Shown: positions 34,001 through 50,580 of the stretch, piece after piece
Position numbering within the stretch: the first letter of the stretch is position 1
Layout of the letters: each line of letters begins with the position of its first letter
From: Cordia subcordata
Lineage: Eukaryota > Streptophyta > Magnoliopsida > Boraginales > Cordiaceae
Assembly: GCA_028554755.1 (NCBI GenBank)
Contig: JAPTOF010000007.1
Span: forward strand, 2,884,001 to 2,948,000
DNA: 64,000 nucleotides
Direction of reading: 5' to 3'
Translations under genes and position numbers: made by a program
Notes under the pieces: generated by a model
Told to the model about the DNA's origin: nothing
Database searches by the model: none
The model's input: only the letters and a program-made list of their open reading frames with translations

Positions 34001-37000
34001 AATGTCAGGATGAGAGACCATAGCATACATCAAGCTACCAACAGCACTCGAGTATGGAACATGAGATATATACTCCACCTCCTCCTCAGTTTTAGGTGAA
34101 AAATTTGCAGACAACTTGAAATAAGCAGCAAGTGGCACACTCACAGACTTTGCTTTAAGCATCCCGAAACGCTCCAGCACCTTCTCAATATAACTCTGCT
34201 GAGACAAGAACAGCTTCCCAGCGTTTCTATCTCTGTGAACTCCATGCCAAGAATCTTCTTCGCTGCTCTAAGATCCTTCATCTCAAACTCATCACCCAGC
34301 TGCTTTTTTAATTCGTCGATGGCAGACATGCTTTTAGCAGCAATAAGTATATCATCGACATTCAACAACAAGTACACAAACGAACCATCTGGAAGCTTCT
34401 TGAGACAAACAGCTGTCATAAGCACTCCTTGTGTATCCAGCACCTACCATGAATGTGTCAAATCTCTTGTACCATTGCCGAGGCGACTGCTTCAACCCAT
34501 ACAAGGACTTTTTCAGTTTGCAAACATGGTTTTCGAGCCACATTCAACAGATATCATAAAGAATGTTCTCTATCCAGTTCTCCATATCTGGAATTAATCT
34601 TTCTCTATCTATTGTGGCTTCTTGTACAATTCTTCCATGAAATTTTGAAATCCACCATATTGGACTATATAAAATAATTTTCTCATTGCCCTGTGAGATG
34701 GGAAAGTCATATACATGAACTGCAGAGTGCCTCTTGAAGCTGACATCTAATTGTTTTCATAAATATTGTAAATAAGATCAAACAAAGGACTTGAGATAAC
34801 AGTTAAGGACATGATGACTAGGATTAAGATTGCCCCACATACTTAGCCAGGCACAAAGTCAACGTTGTTCAGAACTACTGTTAAGAGTTCTTATCACTTT
34901 TGTCTTTGCTACTTATCTTGCCAAAATTATATCATAAATATAAATCTAATAATTCAATCATTGAGTTGATCTTTTTGAATAAATCAATTGCCTTTTTCTT
35001 TCAGTTCTGTAGAATTGACTATCTCTATTAGTTGTTTTGCAGTTCTTATGTGTTCCAATCTAATATATAGAAGTTGGTGATAAAAGTAGGACTCATTGCC
35101 TTCTTTTTCCCAGTGTTGTGTTTTGACATTGAGCATCATTGCACTGACCAGCCTCAGATTTTGTGTGCTTATGTGGCTATAGTTCTGTAGTAAGTAGAAG
35201 AATGTTGACTATTCGGAAATTCCTGCCACACATGCCGCAGCTACTTTCCCTCCATTCCCTGGTTGGAGATCCAGACAGCAGCAGGGAGGTCATTCTCCTT
35301 ACATTGTTCCTTGTGAAACTTTTGAAGAGTTCCAAAAGTTGGCACATCATTCATGTTTTAAGTTTGTCCCCTCCTTATAGTTTCCCATCATCATACATGG
35401 GACATGGTATTATCCACTCATTGGTGGAAGTGGGTGAACATGCAGCCAATTCAATTTGAAAGCTCATCTGCAAGTTATTTTAAGATTGTTAGACTTGAGA
35501 TGGTCCATCAAATTGTGATTTCCCCCTGCTCCCGGGGTGGAGATCCTGAGGGCAGCAGGGAGGCCATTCTCCTTATGTTGTTCCTTGTGAAACTTCTGAA
35601 GAGTTCCAGAATTTGGCATGTCATTCATGTTCTAAGTTTGTCCCGTACTTTAGTTTCCATCATAATACATGGGACAGGGTATTGTCTAGTCACTGGTCGA
35701 AGTGGGCAAACTTGCAGCCAATTCAATTTAAAAGCTCATCTGCAAGTTGTCGATTGTTAGATGTGACAGTCCGCTGAATTGTTAATTTTGAAATAGATAT
35801 GTTAGATCTATATCAACCCGATTGAAGTGTTTAGGAAATGTTTCACATTCATAATAAGCACTGTAGACCTAGCGTTGTAACACCAGAAAACTGTCGCATT
35901 AACCATACAAATATGTTATGTTATCCGCTGATAGAATTTATCTCATTTGAATATATGCAAATGCCAGATGTGAATCTTGCCATGGTCAAGCAGAAAGGCT
36001 TCTTGATTCTGCAAAAGAAATGGAAGACTCGATTGCTGTTAACTTAAGGTTTGTATATCTCTTCTTGTTAGCAACATATATCTCAAAGTTGTAAATTGGG
36101 ATCTGACCATAGAAATTCGATACATCTTCTCATTCTTGCCCAAATTTTCTTTCACTATAATAGAAGAAATAGCAGCTATACTCGCTTTTGCAAATTGGAA
36201 TCTGATAGTTGAAACCTAGCTACATTGTCCCATTCATATATTCGTTTTCCTTTAATAGAACTAGAATTTGAGCTTTAAGTATGATTACTCATGTCAGTAA
36301 TTAAATAACATAAAAAAGTCAAGAGATGAGGTAAAAGTGTATGGAGGAGTGCGAATGGCAGTATAGAGTCTGGACCTTGGAATTGGTTTTAGAGTCTGTT
36401 CGGCCTAACTTTTGAACACTCAAAAGTGCTTTCTGTGTGATCAAAAGCTGAAATTGACTTGGTTAACCTATTTTTAGAGGAACTTTTATATAAAAGTTGA
36501 GGCTTAAAAACCTAAAAAACCAAAAGGGCCAAATTGGAGCTTGGGAACTGTTTTGTAGTCATGTCAAGAATTGTTTTGTTCATTTTTCTTAAAATTACTA
36601 CTATATTTTTTTAAAGTCTAATATTACCCTCAAAACAACTAAAAGCTTAACTCCTGAACTACAAGGCCAAACAATCAATGGCTTTAGGGCCCGTTTGGAT
36701 TGGTATTTTTTAAAAGCGTTTTTTTTATCAACTTTTGAAAAATAGTTTTTTTTTAGAAACTGAAAATTCTGGCTTCCAAAAAATGCTGTATTTGAGCTTT
36801 TTCAGAGTTTCAGATTTTTTGGAAACTAAATCAAATGTTTATTGCAAATTTAATGTAACTTTTTGGGAAGGGGGGGGGGGGGGGAAGCCAATCCAAACAG
36901 GCCCTTAATTCAATAGCACTTTTATCTAAAGCTCTACTGCTAAAAGCTTTGCAACTCAACAGTTGAAATCTCACATCTAAATCAAACAGAGCCTTAGTTT

Positions 37001-38695
37001 CCTGCTTATCTTCCATCTCAAACCATCAAATATGTTGTAGGCTTTGGTATTTAGCATAAGCCATTTTCAGACTTGTGGCTTCTGCGTTTTTTGTTTGAAA
37101 AAATAAGCAAATAACATCTGTGTGTGTCTGGTGGAAAAAATTAATTTTATCTATCTCAAAAAAAAATCTACCAAATACTATGGATTGGGTATACTGAATG
37201 TGAATCTATTTATGCTAGGGGGGAAAATAAAACTAGTGAGACAGCTATTGAGTAATACTTGTAATATTCAATTAGCATAGGGAAACTGATTTTTCAATCT
37301 ACAATTTGACAACTATTGATCTATAGTGATAAGTCTTACTACGTAGTTGCAAATGTTAACTTAGTCTTACTAAATAGTTGCAAATGTTATCTCCTTGCCT
37401 TTTCAGTTCAAGGAGGCTTGAGGTAAGTAGAGTGGAATTGCTTCTTCAAGTGGGGACATTTTGTGTCGCTATTGGTGCTCTGGTGGCAGGTAACAGCATC
37501 TCCGTAATGTACAAGAGATTTTAATTTTACACTTACTTTATATTGCTAGCAATTGTCCATTCCTAATTCCATTGTCTTTTCTTTATGTTATGATCCCGGA
37601 ATTTTAATTTGACATATTATACTGAAAACATAATTTTTTTTTTTGAGCTAAAAATCAACAAGAGTATAAACTTGTGGAAAGCATAGTTGAACAATTATTG
37701 ATTAGTAGAACTTGAACTACAAGATGTTCGAGTTGAGTGTAAGAGATTATTTTGCTAATCTAATAGGTCTACGTAATGCTAAGTCAATGGTTATTGTTGC
37801 ATTTAGCAGAGCTCTCTTACATGTTTGAGGTTTTGGTGTTGATATCGCCTTGCTTCGTACTTTCTATCGCATCTAAGCATAATCAAAATGATTGCAGCAT
37901 TTACATAATGCTTGTGCTTCTAGTTTTTGCAAAATATGCAACAGTGCATTAGATGATATGTTCGAAAAACAAGTTTTGTTTGGCAATAAGTATCCAGGAT
38001 GTTAGATGTTTAACTTACGATTGCAATGTCTTAGAAGAAGTGTTAGCTTTCATAAGGTAGAATGAACCTCATGCCATATACAAATCACCTGTCCAGTATA
38101 TACTTCATTTTCATAGGAGTGCGTCTCTGTTTCTGCTCTGTGGATATGATATCTTTTGGACATTTTTAATAACAAGAAGCCTTACCCTATTGTAGCATTT
38201 TTCATTTCCAGACTTTTTGCCCTAACTAGTTCTTTTGACTCAAGGATATCCTAAGATGTCTTTGTTTCAGTTGAGAAGTGGAATGAAAATCTTATTTGCC
38301 AAGTTATTTGAGAGAGAGACAGAGGGAGGGAGATATGTTCGTCACATTGGCAGATTAATTTTATAGAATTCCAGTTCCATTGGCACATATATACGTGATT
38401 GCGATGTAACAAGCCTTGCTAGTGATTCTGTACAGGTATTTTTGGCATGAACTTGAAGTCCTATCTTGAAGAGCATGTGGTAATTATTAACATCTCTATT
38501 TCATCATGTCTATTTGCTTGCTTTGCTTTTATCATCTCCTATTTGGACCAGTATGAGATGCTCATCTCTTCACCTTATGTGTTGTGCTGTTTGTTGCAGT
38601 TTGCTTTTTGGCTCACGACAGCAGGGATAATCGTTGGTGCTGTCGTTGGATTTTATCTCATGTACTCATATCTCAGAAGAAGAAAGATACTTTAA
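28088..38695 (+). CDS. MRS2-11: Chloroplast MRS2/CorA-type magnesium transporter (MRS2-11/MGT10-like)
   Basis: Exons: 28088-28489, 29157-29229, 29813-29883, 29987-30072, 30510-30600, 31141-31209, 31867-31947, 32041-32203, 32302-32347, 35968-36048, 37407-37489, 38436-38479, 38600-38695, giving 461 aa (Arabidopsis MRS2-11 is remembered as 459). All introns are GT-AG and in phase. The protein forms a pentameric Mg2+ channel, in this subgroup in the chloroplast envelope. The Ser/Thr-rich first ~60 residues fit a transit peptide. The cytosol/stroma-type helical domain includes [36 protein letters not shown] and an [16 protein letters not shown] acidic stretch. TM1 (about 397-417) runs into the hallmark GMN at 419-421, and TM2 is about 431-455. 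Intron 9 (3.6 kb) holds a Copia remnant and a 274-bp tandem duplication. Confidence 0.94.
28799..28925. repeat. MITE fragment of the GTTTGGATTG family, copy B, in intron 1 of the MRS2 gene
   Basis: GGCTAGTTTGGATTGGCTTT followed by T-rich sequence and TTTTTAAAAAATTATGG, as in copies at 36686 and 41775. The right inverted repeat is not recognisable, so this is a fragment. Confidence 0.4.
29624..29638. repeat. Poly(C) tract in intron 2 of the MRS2 gene
   Basis: A run of about 14 C bases followed by GGGTGGGG. Other long C or G homopolymers occur at about 31299-31307, 36869-36884, 44356-44366 and 52651-52664. Their length may be inexact in the assembly. Confidence 0.8.
30133..30469. mobile_element. 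Mutator-type MITE in intron 4 of the MRS2 gene
   Basis: 337 bp. The left end GGGTTAAATTCAAAAAAGTC and the right end (in reverse GGGAAAATTATACAAAAAGT) are inverted repeats. The flanks are a perfect 9-bp duplication TTTTAAGTA (30124-30132 and 30470-30478), the length typical of Mutator-like elements. The interior alternates 'TCCTCAATGTTTC' and 'AACATTGAGGACTAA' phrases, so the whole element can fold back. It is non-coding. Confidence 0.85.
31026..31090 (+). repeat. Short tandem repeat in intron 5 of the MRS2 gene
   Basis: Three copies of a ~21-bp unit, [AC]TGTACATTACTTCAAT followed by AGAA or GG. They are nearly identical. Confidence 0.85.
32999..33315 (-). repeat. 3' LTR of the deleted Copia element
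   Basis: 317 bp, starting TGTTGGGGAAAAACATGC and ending CACATTCAACA, as in the other Copia LTRs. The middle differs (a CCCCACACCCCCAATGGGGTGTGG stem at about 33153-33177). A TATAAATAGGGG box lies on the minus strand near 33205-33222. The adjacent purine tract follows at 33316-33330. Confidence 0.88.
33401..34534 (-). pseudogene. Copia RT C-terminal part and RNase H, broken
   Basis: Pieces in three frames: [20 protein letters not shown] (near 34543), the YVDD box mutated to NVDD in [14 protein letters not shown] (about 34340-34380), [19 protein letters not shown], then [20 protein letters not shown] and [14 protein letters not shown] of RNase H. A stop near 33791 and frame shifts near 34141-34230 separate them. 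It is not functional. Confidence 0.87.
35235..35770 (+). repeat. 274-bp tandem duplication in intron 9 of the MRS2 gene
   Basis: Two copies, about 35235-35497 and 35509-35770, offset by 274 bp. Shared phrases include TTGTTCCTTGTGAAACTT and AGCTCATCTGCAAGTT. They differ at many sites. Partial open frames run through both copies but match no family I know. Confidence 0.8.
36389..36998. repeat. Nested MITE cluster in intron 10 of the MRS2 gene
   Basis: The inner element 36686-36906 is bounded by AGGGCCCGTTTGGATTGG and CCAATCCAAACAGGCCCTT (GTTTGGATTG family, copy C) and ends in a G-rich run. Around it are ends of another type: GAGTCTGTTCGGCCTAAC at 36392, AAGGCCAAACAATC at about 36662, and AAATCAAACAGAGCC at 36980-36994. 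This suggests two or three insertions nested in one place. Confidence 0.55.
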
Positions 38696-40725
38696 ACACT
38701 AAAGGGTAAGTTGCATTTCAGGACGAATCTAAGATTTTTTTTTTTTTGAGTAGAAGATTATAACACATTATTTTACAATTATACATGCCATTTCTCTTTA
38801 ACAAAACACAAACACTTTATGGCTAAAAACCTGCCCAGTAACGGAGAAAGATGGTGTCAACCTTGAAATACTGGACTTTGACCTAATCACTCACTTCATT
38901 CACAGGCAACGACAGAAGCCGAGGAGATTGGAAGTCTGCTAGCCCATAAACATATTGCATTCGAGCATTATAGTAGTACGATTGCTACGTGCAGGCAGGG
39001 GGTGCACACCAGATCTGTTACTCGTCTGCAACTGCAGGATTTACGCGATACTTGTAAATTGCGTATAATTATTCTAGCCAGTAACTGCAGCTGTTCAGGG
39101 GCAGAAGAATATGCTATCTATCAATGCATTCTTTCTGAATGATGCTCCGCTAGTTGCAATTCCAGGAGATTGACAAAAGTAGGCTTCTTTACAGAATACT
39201 GAAAAAGTGTTTACGCCAAGTTACAGTAGGGATAGATTTTAACAAAATTGACTCTTGTATTACTTGTCAACAGTTCAACATGCGACCACTGTATATAAAG
39301 ACCTAGATTCTTTTGCTGGATACAGGTAGTAGACACATCTGTTCAATGCAAGGATTGCCTAAGCAGCGATTTTCTGGTCGAAAACTCTTGCATAGACTCA
39401 AACGGTGTTTGGGTTTGCTTTTTTTAAGCTGCTTACATGCAATTGATGCTTACAGGCAATTGGCAAATAAGTAAAGTGTTTTGATAAATATGCTATAAAA
39501 TGTTAACATACTTGACAAGTATGTGCTTATAATTGTTAAAATGACTAGAAAAGACTTTTCATAAGTAGGAGAGTGTTATCCTTTTTTTTGGTCAAATCAC
39601 TTTGCTTATAAACAGGTAAAAAGCATTTCTTAACATCCTTATAAGTAGGTAAAACTTACCTCCAAGCAGATTTTACGGTAATTTTTCTTTATAAGTAGGT
39701 TGCAAAGCCAAAGACCCTCTAAAGACAATAATCCTACTTGTAAGACAATAATCATAGGTGGCAGTGACAATAACCAAATTTTATATAATCAGGTATACTG
39801 CACATAAACCAACCACCATCAGAAGCATTTCCTAAAAGCAGATAATGGTCCTTGGCTTCGTACTAAAATGTTCAAGCATCAGTTAACAATTTTAGAATGT
39901 AGAATATCCATCATATAGCTAAGAAAAATAGTACGCTCACTGACAAAATCAACAATGTGGTGCTGCTGCTTGCCACGTAATTGAATTGAAACACATTTAA
40001 TTAGAAAGTAATACAAATTTACAGACAATCAAATGAACCGTCTTGTTCACAAGTAGCTTACGCAATCAATACAAGCATACAATACATTACAGCAAAGAAT
40101 CTTTATCTTATGGCTTGCCAATATTCAGCTTGACGCGTTCGCTTGACATCAAATTGGCCGGCTGCACGTCTACAGAATCAAGATCCACATCTTCACACCC
40201 CATGTATTTAAAAGAAAAGCTGTTCCATAAGAAAATGTAATGTCGTTTTAGATAAAATACGTATCCCACGGCATATTCGATTATCACTGGTTTGGTACTG
40301 GAAAATCACATGTAGAAAAACCACAAATCCACCATTCATCCCCCCAAAAAAATAAAAGATTCAAGGAAGATCAAGAAGAGAAAGAAAACAATATACTCAG
40401 ACAAGCTCTCAGGGAAGAAAAACAAGATGCAAGATTTTCAGCCGCTGAGCATAATAACGACAAGGCCATGTTCTGAATCTGACTAGTTGATCCACAAATA
40501 TGGCAACAGGCTGGGAGCATACAATTCTAGTCCATGTTCTGTTCAGATAAAATCACCTTCAAAGAATTGGAGTAACAAACATCCTCAAGTCAAAATAGTG
40601 CCAAATTTAAAGCAACTCCACCAAATATAAACTTAAAAAGCAACTCTCCAATGCTTGGAAAAGGTCAAAGCAGATGATAACAAGGATAGAAGACAGATAC
40701 AGCACCTGAATACTTTCAACTACAA
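38696..40725. other. Convergent 3' region between the MRS2-type gene and the SRPK gene
   Basis: No gene is supported. Bases 38696-39300 are probably 3' UTR of the MRS2-type gene (+). Bases ~40020-40725 probably include the 3' UTR of SRPK (-). Between them lies an inverted-repeat element at about 39404-39719: left TGTTTGGGTTTGCTTTTT, right in reverse GGGTCTTTGGCTTTGC, with repeated TAAGTAGG/GCTTAT phrases. Confidence 0.5.
39404..39719. repeat. MITE-like inverted-repeat element
   Basis: The ends TGTTTGGGTTTGCTTTTTTTAAGC and (reverse) AGAGGGTCTTTGGCTTTGCAACC are imperfectly inverted. The inside is AT-rich with TAAGTAGGTAAA-type words in both orientations. No clear target duplication. Confidence 0.4.
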
Positions 40726-46988
<6,263 letters not shown>

Positions 46989-47323
46989 TCGAACTAAAAA
47001 AGTTCGACTAAGGAATTCGAAATTTAGAAGCTCGGACTCGAACTTCTGAAGTTCGACTGCGTGGATCTCGGAAACCGGATAAGGAAGCTAGCTGTTTTCG
47101 AAATTTGAAAGTTCGAATGCGCGTATCTCAGAGTAACTGTCGCTGCACGTAACAGACAGGGCATTAAAGCAGAATCTCGAAACTCGATGTCGAATTTCTG
47201 AAATTCGAAATACATAAAATCGAACTTCTAAAGTTCGGGTAAAGTTCGAATACCCTATATACTCGAACTTTAGAAGTTCGAAAATTAGCTTTTATTCCTT
47301 GATGTCGAACTTCTGAAGTTCGA
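46989..47323. repeat. Array of six 19-bp palindromes, TCGAACTTCTGAAGTTCGA type
   Basis: Copies at 46989-47007 (centre diverged), 47038-47056, 47190-47208, 47220-47238, 47263-47281 and 47305-47323. The copies at 47038 and 47305 are identical. The others differ by one to a few bases, often paired so the dyad is kept (for example TCGAATTTCTGAAATTCGA). Half-sites (AAGTTCGA) occur between them and just upstream near 46913-46943. The last copy ends 9 bp before a TATA-like box. See findings. Confidence 0.85.
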
Positions 47324-47332
47324 CTCCTCTAG

Positions 47333-47340
47333 TATTTAAA
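47333..47340 (+). promoter_or_regulatory. TATA-like box of the MAIN-like locus
   Basis: TATTTAAA directly after the palindrome array, followed by a pyrimidine-rich stretch (47341-47450) that looks like a transcribed 5' leader. The coding start is 1.4 kb downstream, so an intron in the leader (from about 47500 to the AG before 48706) is likely. Confidence 0.4.
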
Positions 47341-47540
47341 CCCCCCGGCCCAAACCTTCCTCTCCCATCCAAAATCTCACCTCTTTTGCTCTCTCCGGTG
47401 CTCTCTGATCCCTCTCTCATTTTTCTCCCACCCAACTCGAAAATTTAGTACAAATTTTCCACATCCTAGGATTTTGCCTAAATCTTGTAAATTTTCTCTT
47501 TTTTTTTTTTTGGTACCGAATTTATATGTTTTAATGTGTT

Positions 47541-48660
47541 TGTTTGTTTAATTTATATGATGTTAAATTTCAAAATTATATGTTAATTACATGTTGCCTA
47601 ATACGTTTAATTTGAAAATTAGATTATTGTTTAGTTTAGTGGAATATTAATCATGTTGGTTTATTTTATATGTTAATTATATGTTGCTTAATACGTTAAA
47701 TTTTAAAATTAGACTATTGTTTAGTTTAGTGGAATATTAATTTTGTTGGTTTAATTTATATGTTAATTATATGTTGATTTATTTTTGGAATATTAATCAT
47801 TTTATGATGATGGGATGTATTAATCATTGTGTATATAATTTGTGTGCATATAATCAGTATACATATAATTAGTGTGAATTTATAATTATTCAATTAATCA
47901 TATGGAGTTTTAGGGTTTTAGTGGCGTTTAAGGGTTTTAGTGGAATTTTAGGATTAATCATGTTAATTATTAGTCAATTTAAGATGACGTTATGTATTAA
48001 TTAAGTATTAAAGTTGTAGTTCTAAAGTATTTAATATGAATTTTTATAAATTTTAAATAATATAAAATTTAAGAAATGAGAAAATTAAATTTATAGGGCA
48101 TATAGTAAGTCACTAAAGTTAGGGTTTTAGTGGAGTTTTAGGATTAATTATGTTCATTATTAGTAATTTTAAGATGAAGTGATATATTAGTTCAATATTA
48201 AAGTTGTAGTTCTAAAGTAATTAGTAATAAATTTTTTGACGTTTAGAAAATGTTAAGCAGTATTAATTTTATTTGTTGTGCAACTTTAATTTGAAAATTA
48301 GATTATTGTTTATTTTAGTGGAATATTAATCGTGTTGGTTTATTTTATATGTTAATTATATGTTGCTTAATACATTAAATTTCAAATTTAGACTATTGTT
48401 TATTTTAGTGGAATATTAATCATGTTGGTTTATTTTATATGTTAATTATATGTTGATTTATTATTTGGAATATTAATATTTTTATGATGATGGGATGTAT
48501 TAATCACTGTGCATATAATTAGTGTGAAATTATAAATATTAGAAAATGTAGGTGCTAGTTATTTAATTAGTATGAATATAGAAAAATTAAAATATTATGA
48601 ATTTTACAAAGTTAGCAAAATTAGTTAAATATTAAAGTTGCAGTTCTAAACTAATTAGTA
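47541..48660. repeat. 90-bp tandem repeats and ~680-bp duplicated block in the MAIN-like leader
   Basis: The phrase TGTTAATTA[CT]ATGTTG recurs at 47581, 47671 and 47761, exactly 90 bp apart, and again at 48350 and 48440, also 90 bp apart. The two groups are offset by ~679 bp. Neighbouring sequence (GATGATGGGATGTATTAATCA, TAGTGGAATATTAAT) is shared between the blocks. A second phrase (TATTAAAGTTG[TC]AGTTCTAAA) occurs three times, near 48008, 48188 and 48629. The region is AT-rich and non-coding. Confidence 0.8.
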
Positions 48661-48710
48661 ATAATTAGTACTTTTACATTTTTTTAATTTACTTAATGTT
48701 CATAGGATCT

Positions 48711-50580
48711 ATGGCTCATAGACCGGCTCCTATCGATAGTTCAGTGTTATGCTATTACTATGACCACCGGGTGAATTATTTGTTGTCACCCCATCAGTTA
48801 GAGGAACACAAGATTTATAGGAGTGATAAAGAGTTATTCCTATGGACGAAGCATCTTGCTGTGCAAACAGCTTTATTGAGAGTCGAATTTTTTGGATGTT
48901 ATGCGGCGCGCTTCCATCAGGTTGACAATCCTCTTATTACTGCCTTGATTGAGAGGTGGCGACCAGAGACGCATACATTTCATTTGCCTGTAGACGAGGC
49001 TACGATCACACTCCAGGATGTCGCTGTATATTGGGGATTACCGATTGTTGGTCAGGTTGTCCCGGTGCTCAACGATACTAATCGAACTCCGGAAGAGTGG
49101 CGGACACGTATTCATCAGTATATGGGGGTATATGTATCTTTGGACAAAATTAGTGGAAATTCGATTAGCATACCCCATCTGAAGGAAATGTACATAGCCC
49201 AAGGCACTCCGGAGAATCCTGAGGTGGAGGAAGCGGAACGGTGGGCCTGTTTGTGGATTTTTTTGTTATTTGGCACCCATATGTTCACTGATACGACAGG
49301 AAATAAATTATCGTTACATTGGTTAGACTTTTTGATTGACTTTGATCATATCAGTGAATATAATTGGCGGGCAGCATGCCAAGCGCATCTGTATAGATGG
49401 CTTTGTAAGGCTTGTTGCTGTGATTGTAGAGGCATGTGTGGGGCTGTCATGCTCATTCAGGTAGCACACTTAATCATCTCATTGTTGTTAATGATATTTG
49501 AAGACCTATTATTGCTTATAATATAATTGTCTCGTACAATGCAGTTTTTTGCTTGGGACAGACTCACGACTTTTAGGCCAACACTGTGTAAACAGACGGA
49601 TAGGCACCATCAGAAGGATGGGCACGCTGTTCACCCTGATTTCCCGTTGCCAGGCCCACCACGCAGCTACATGTTCTTTGCGAGGAAGGATCTGAAGTGG
49701 GTTGCGAGCTGAGCTGGTTTGAACGAGGCGTGGGACATGATTGACCGTTTGCAGCCCGGTGAGGTTTGCAAAAATTTACATCTCACATTTATTACTCTCC
49801 CTTGTTAATTTACGTTGTATGTTTTATAAAATAATCTACCGTTATTGTTGTGTTCCCAGTTTATTTGGCAGCTATTCGAGCATGCAATGGGTGGTTTACC
49901 ACAGTATTGTTTGCAAAATGAGGAAGCGTGGCGAGCATGTGTACCCCTCATCGTTGGTAGGCGGGTTGAGTGGCACCATCCTGATCGGGTACTTCGACAG
50001 TTCGGCATGCGGCAGACGATCCCCGGTAATCCACCAACGTGGCAGAAGCACCAGGACAGGAAAGAGAAGATTACAGCCGAACAATATAATTCGACAGTCG
50101 ACATGTGGGTCAATTGGAAAAACACTGTTGTGGCGACGGAGTTAGAGGACTTTCCCGATCCTGGAGCTTTGAGGACGTATATGAGATGGTACCGAGGGAT
50201 AACCATACTACATGCTAGACACCCTCAGACTAGTCATATAGACGACAGCTATGTTGCGTCGGCCCACGATAAGAACAGTCTGGGTAGTGCAATATGAATG
50301 TTTTCCCATAAATTCGAATTTAGTATGCATTGATGCAATACCTATTGACAGTGCCCGTAATTTTTTCTTTAGGCGGTATACGCTCAGCATGGAGTTAACC
50401 ACAGTGGGAGTATTGTACGGCAGTACGAGGCGGGAGACTTACGAGTAGATGCGGCTACTCTTGATTTTATTGTGAGTCATCTGCAGGTTCTGCACATCAG
50501 AGGCCAGGCCGTACTTCAGCAGACCCAGCATGAGCACCTGTTGGACGACACGACAGCCATGTATGACGTTGCTCATTGGT
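48711..50580 (+). pseudogene. MAIN-like protein with plant mobile domain (PMD), interrupted
   Basis: Likely exons: 48711-49460, 49545 to about 49765, 49860 to about 50283, and 50373 to about 50575. The first exon gives MAHRPAPIDSSVLCYYYDHR, then RWRPETHTFHLPVDEATITL and WGLPIVGQ, the opening of the plant mobile domain. Later pieces include VEWHHPDRVLRQFGMRQTIP and DDSYVASAHDKNS, also family-typical. Proteins of this kind (MAIN/MAIL) are nuclear, are needed for meristem maintenance in Arabidopsis, and occur both as genes and within transposons. A TGA at 49710-49712 interrupts the second coding exon, with family-like sequence continuing in frame after it. The 3' end runs into a LINE tail. The in-frame ATG at 48696 is possible, but an AG at 48704-48705 suggests an acceptor there. 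Confidence 0.7.

Larger units (their letters stand above)
32994..34554 (-). mobile_element. Copia element with internal deletion, in intron 9 of the MRS2 gene
   Basis: A relative of the element at 2864-8913, also antisense to its host gene. The retained 3' LTR is 32999-33315, followed by RNase H and part of RT up to about 34534. The sequence then jumps directly into the last 15 bases of an LTR (34535-34549, GAGCCACATTCAACA). A perfect 5-bp duplication GATAT lies on both sides (32994-32998 and 34550-34554). Hence a complete insertion later lost the leader, gag, protease, integrase, most of RT and nearly all of the 5' LTR in one deletion. Confidence 0.9.

Noticed and set aside
35163..35760. 98- and 118-codon frames in MRS2 intron 9 as an extra gene
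   Set aside because: They read through a diverged tandem duplication, match each other but no family I know, and lie between in-phase exons of the host gene.
46989..47323. Heat-shock elements (GAAnnTTC) in the palindrome array
   Set aside because: The spacing inside TCGAACTTCTGAAGTTCGA is GAA-CT-TC and TTC-T-GAA, not the alternating 5-bp units needed for HSF binding.
46989..47323. CRISPR-like array
   Set aside because: Spacers are of unequal length (11 to 133 bp), repeats are perfect dyads with variants, and the DNA is plant nuclear with no cas genes.
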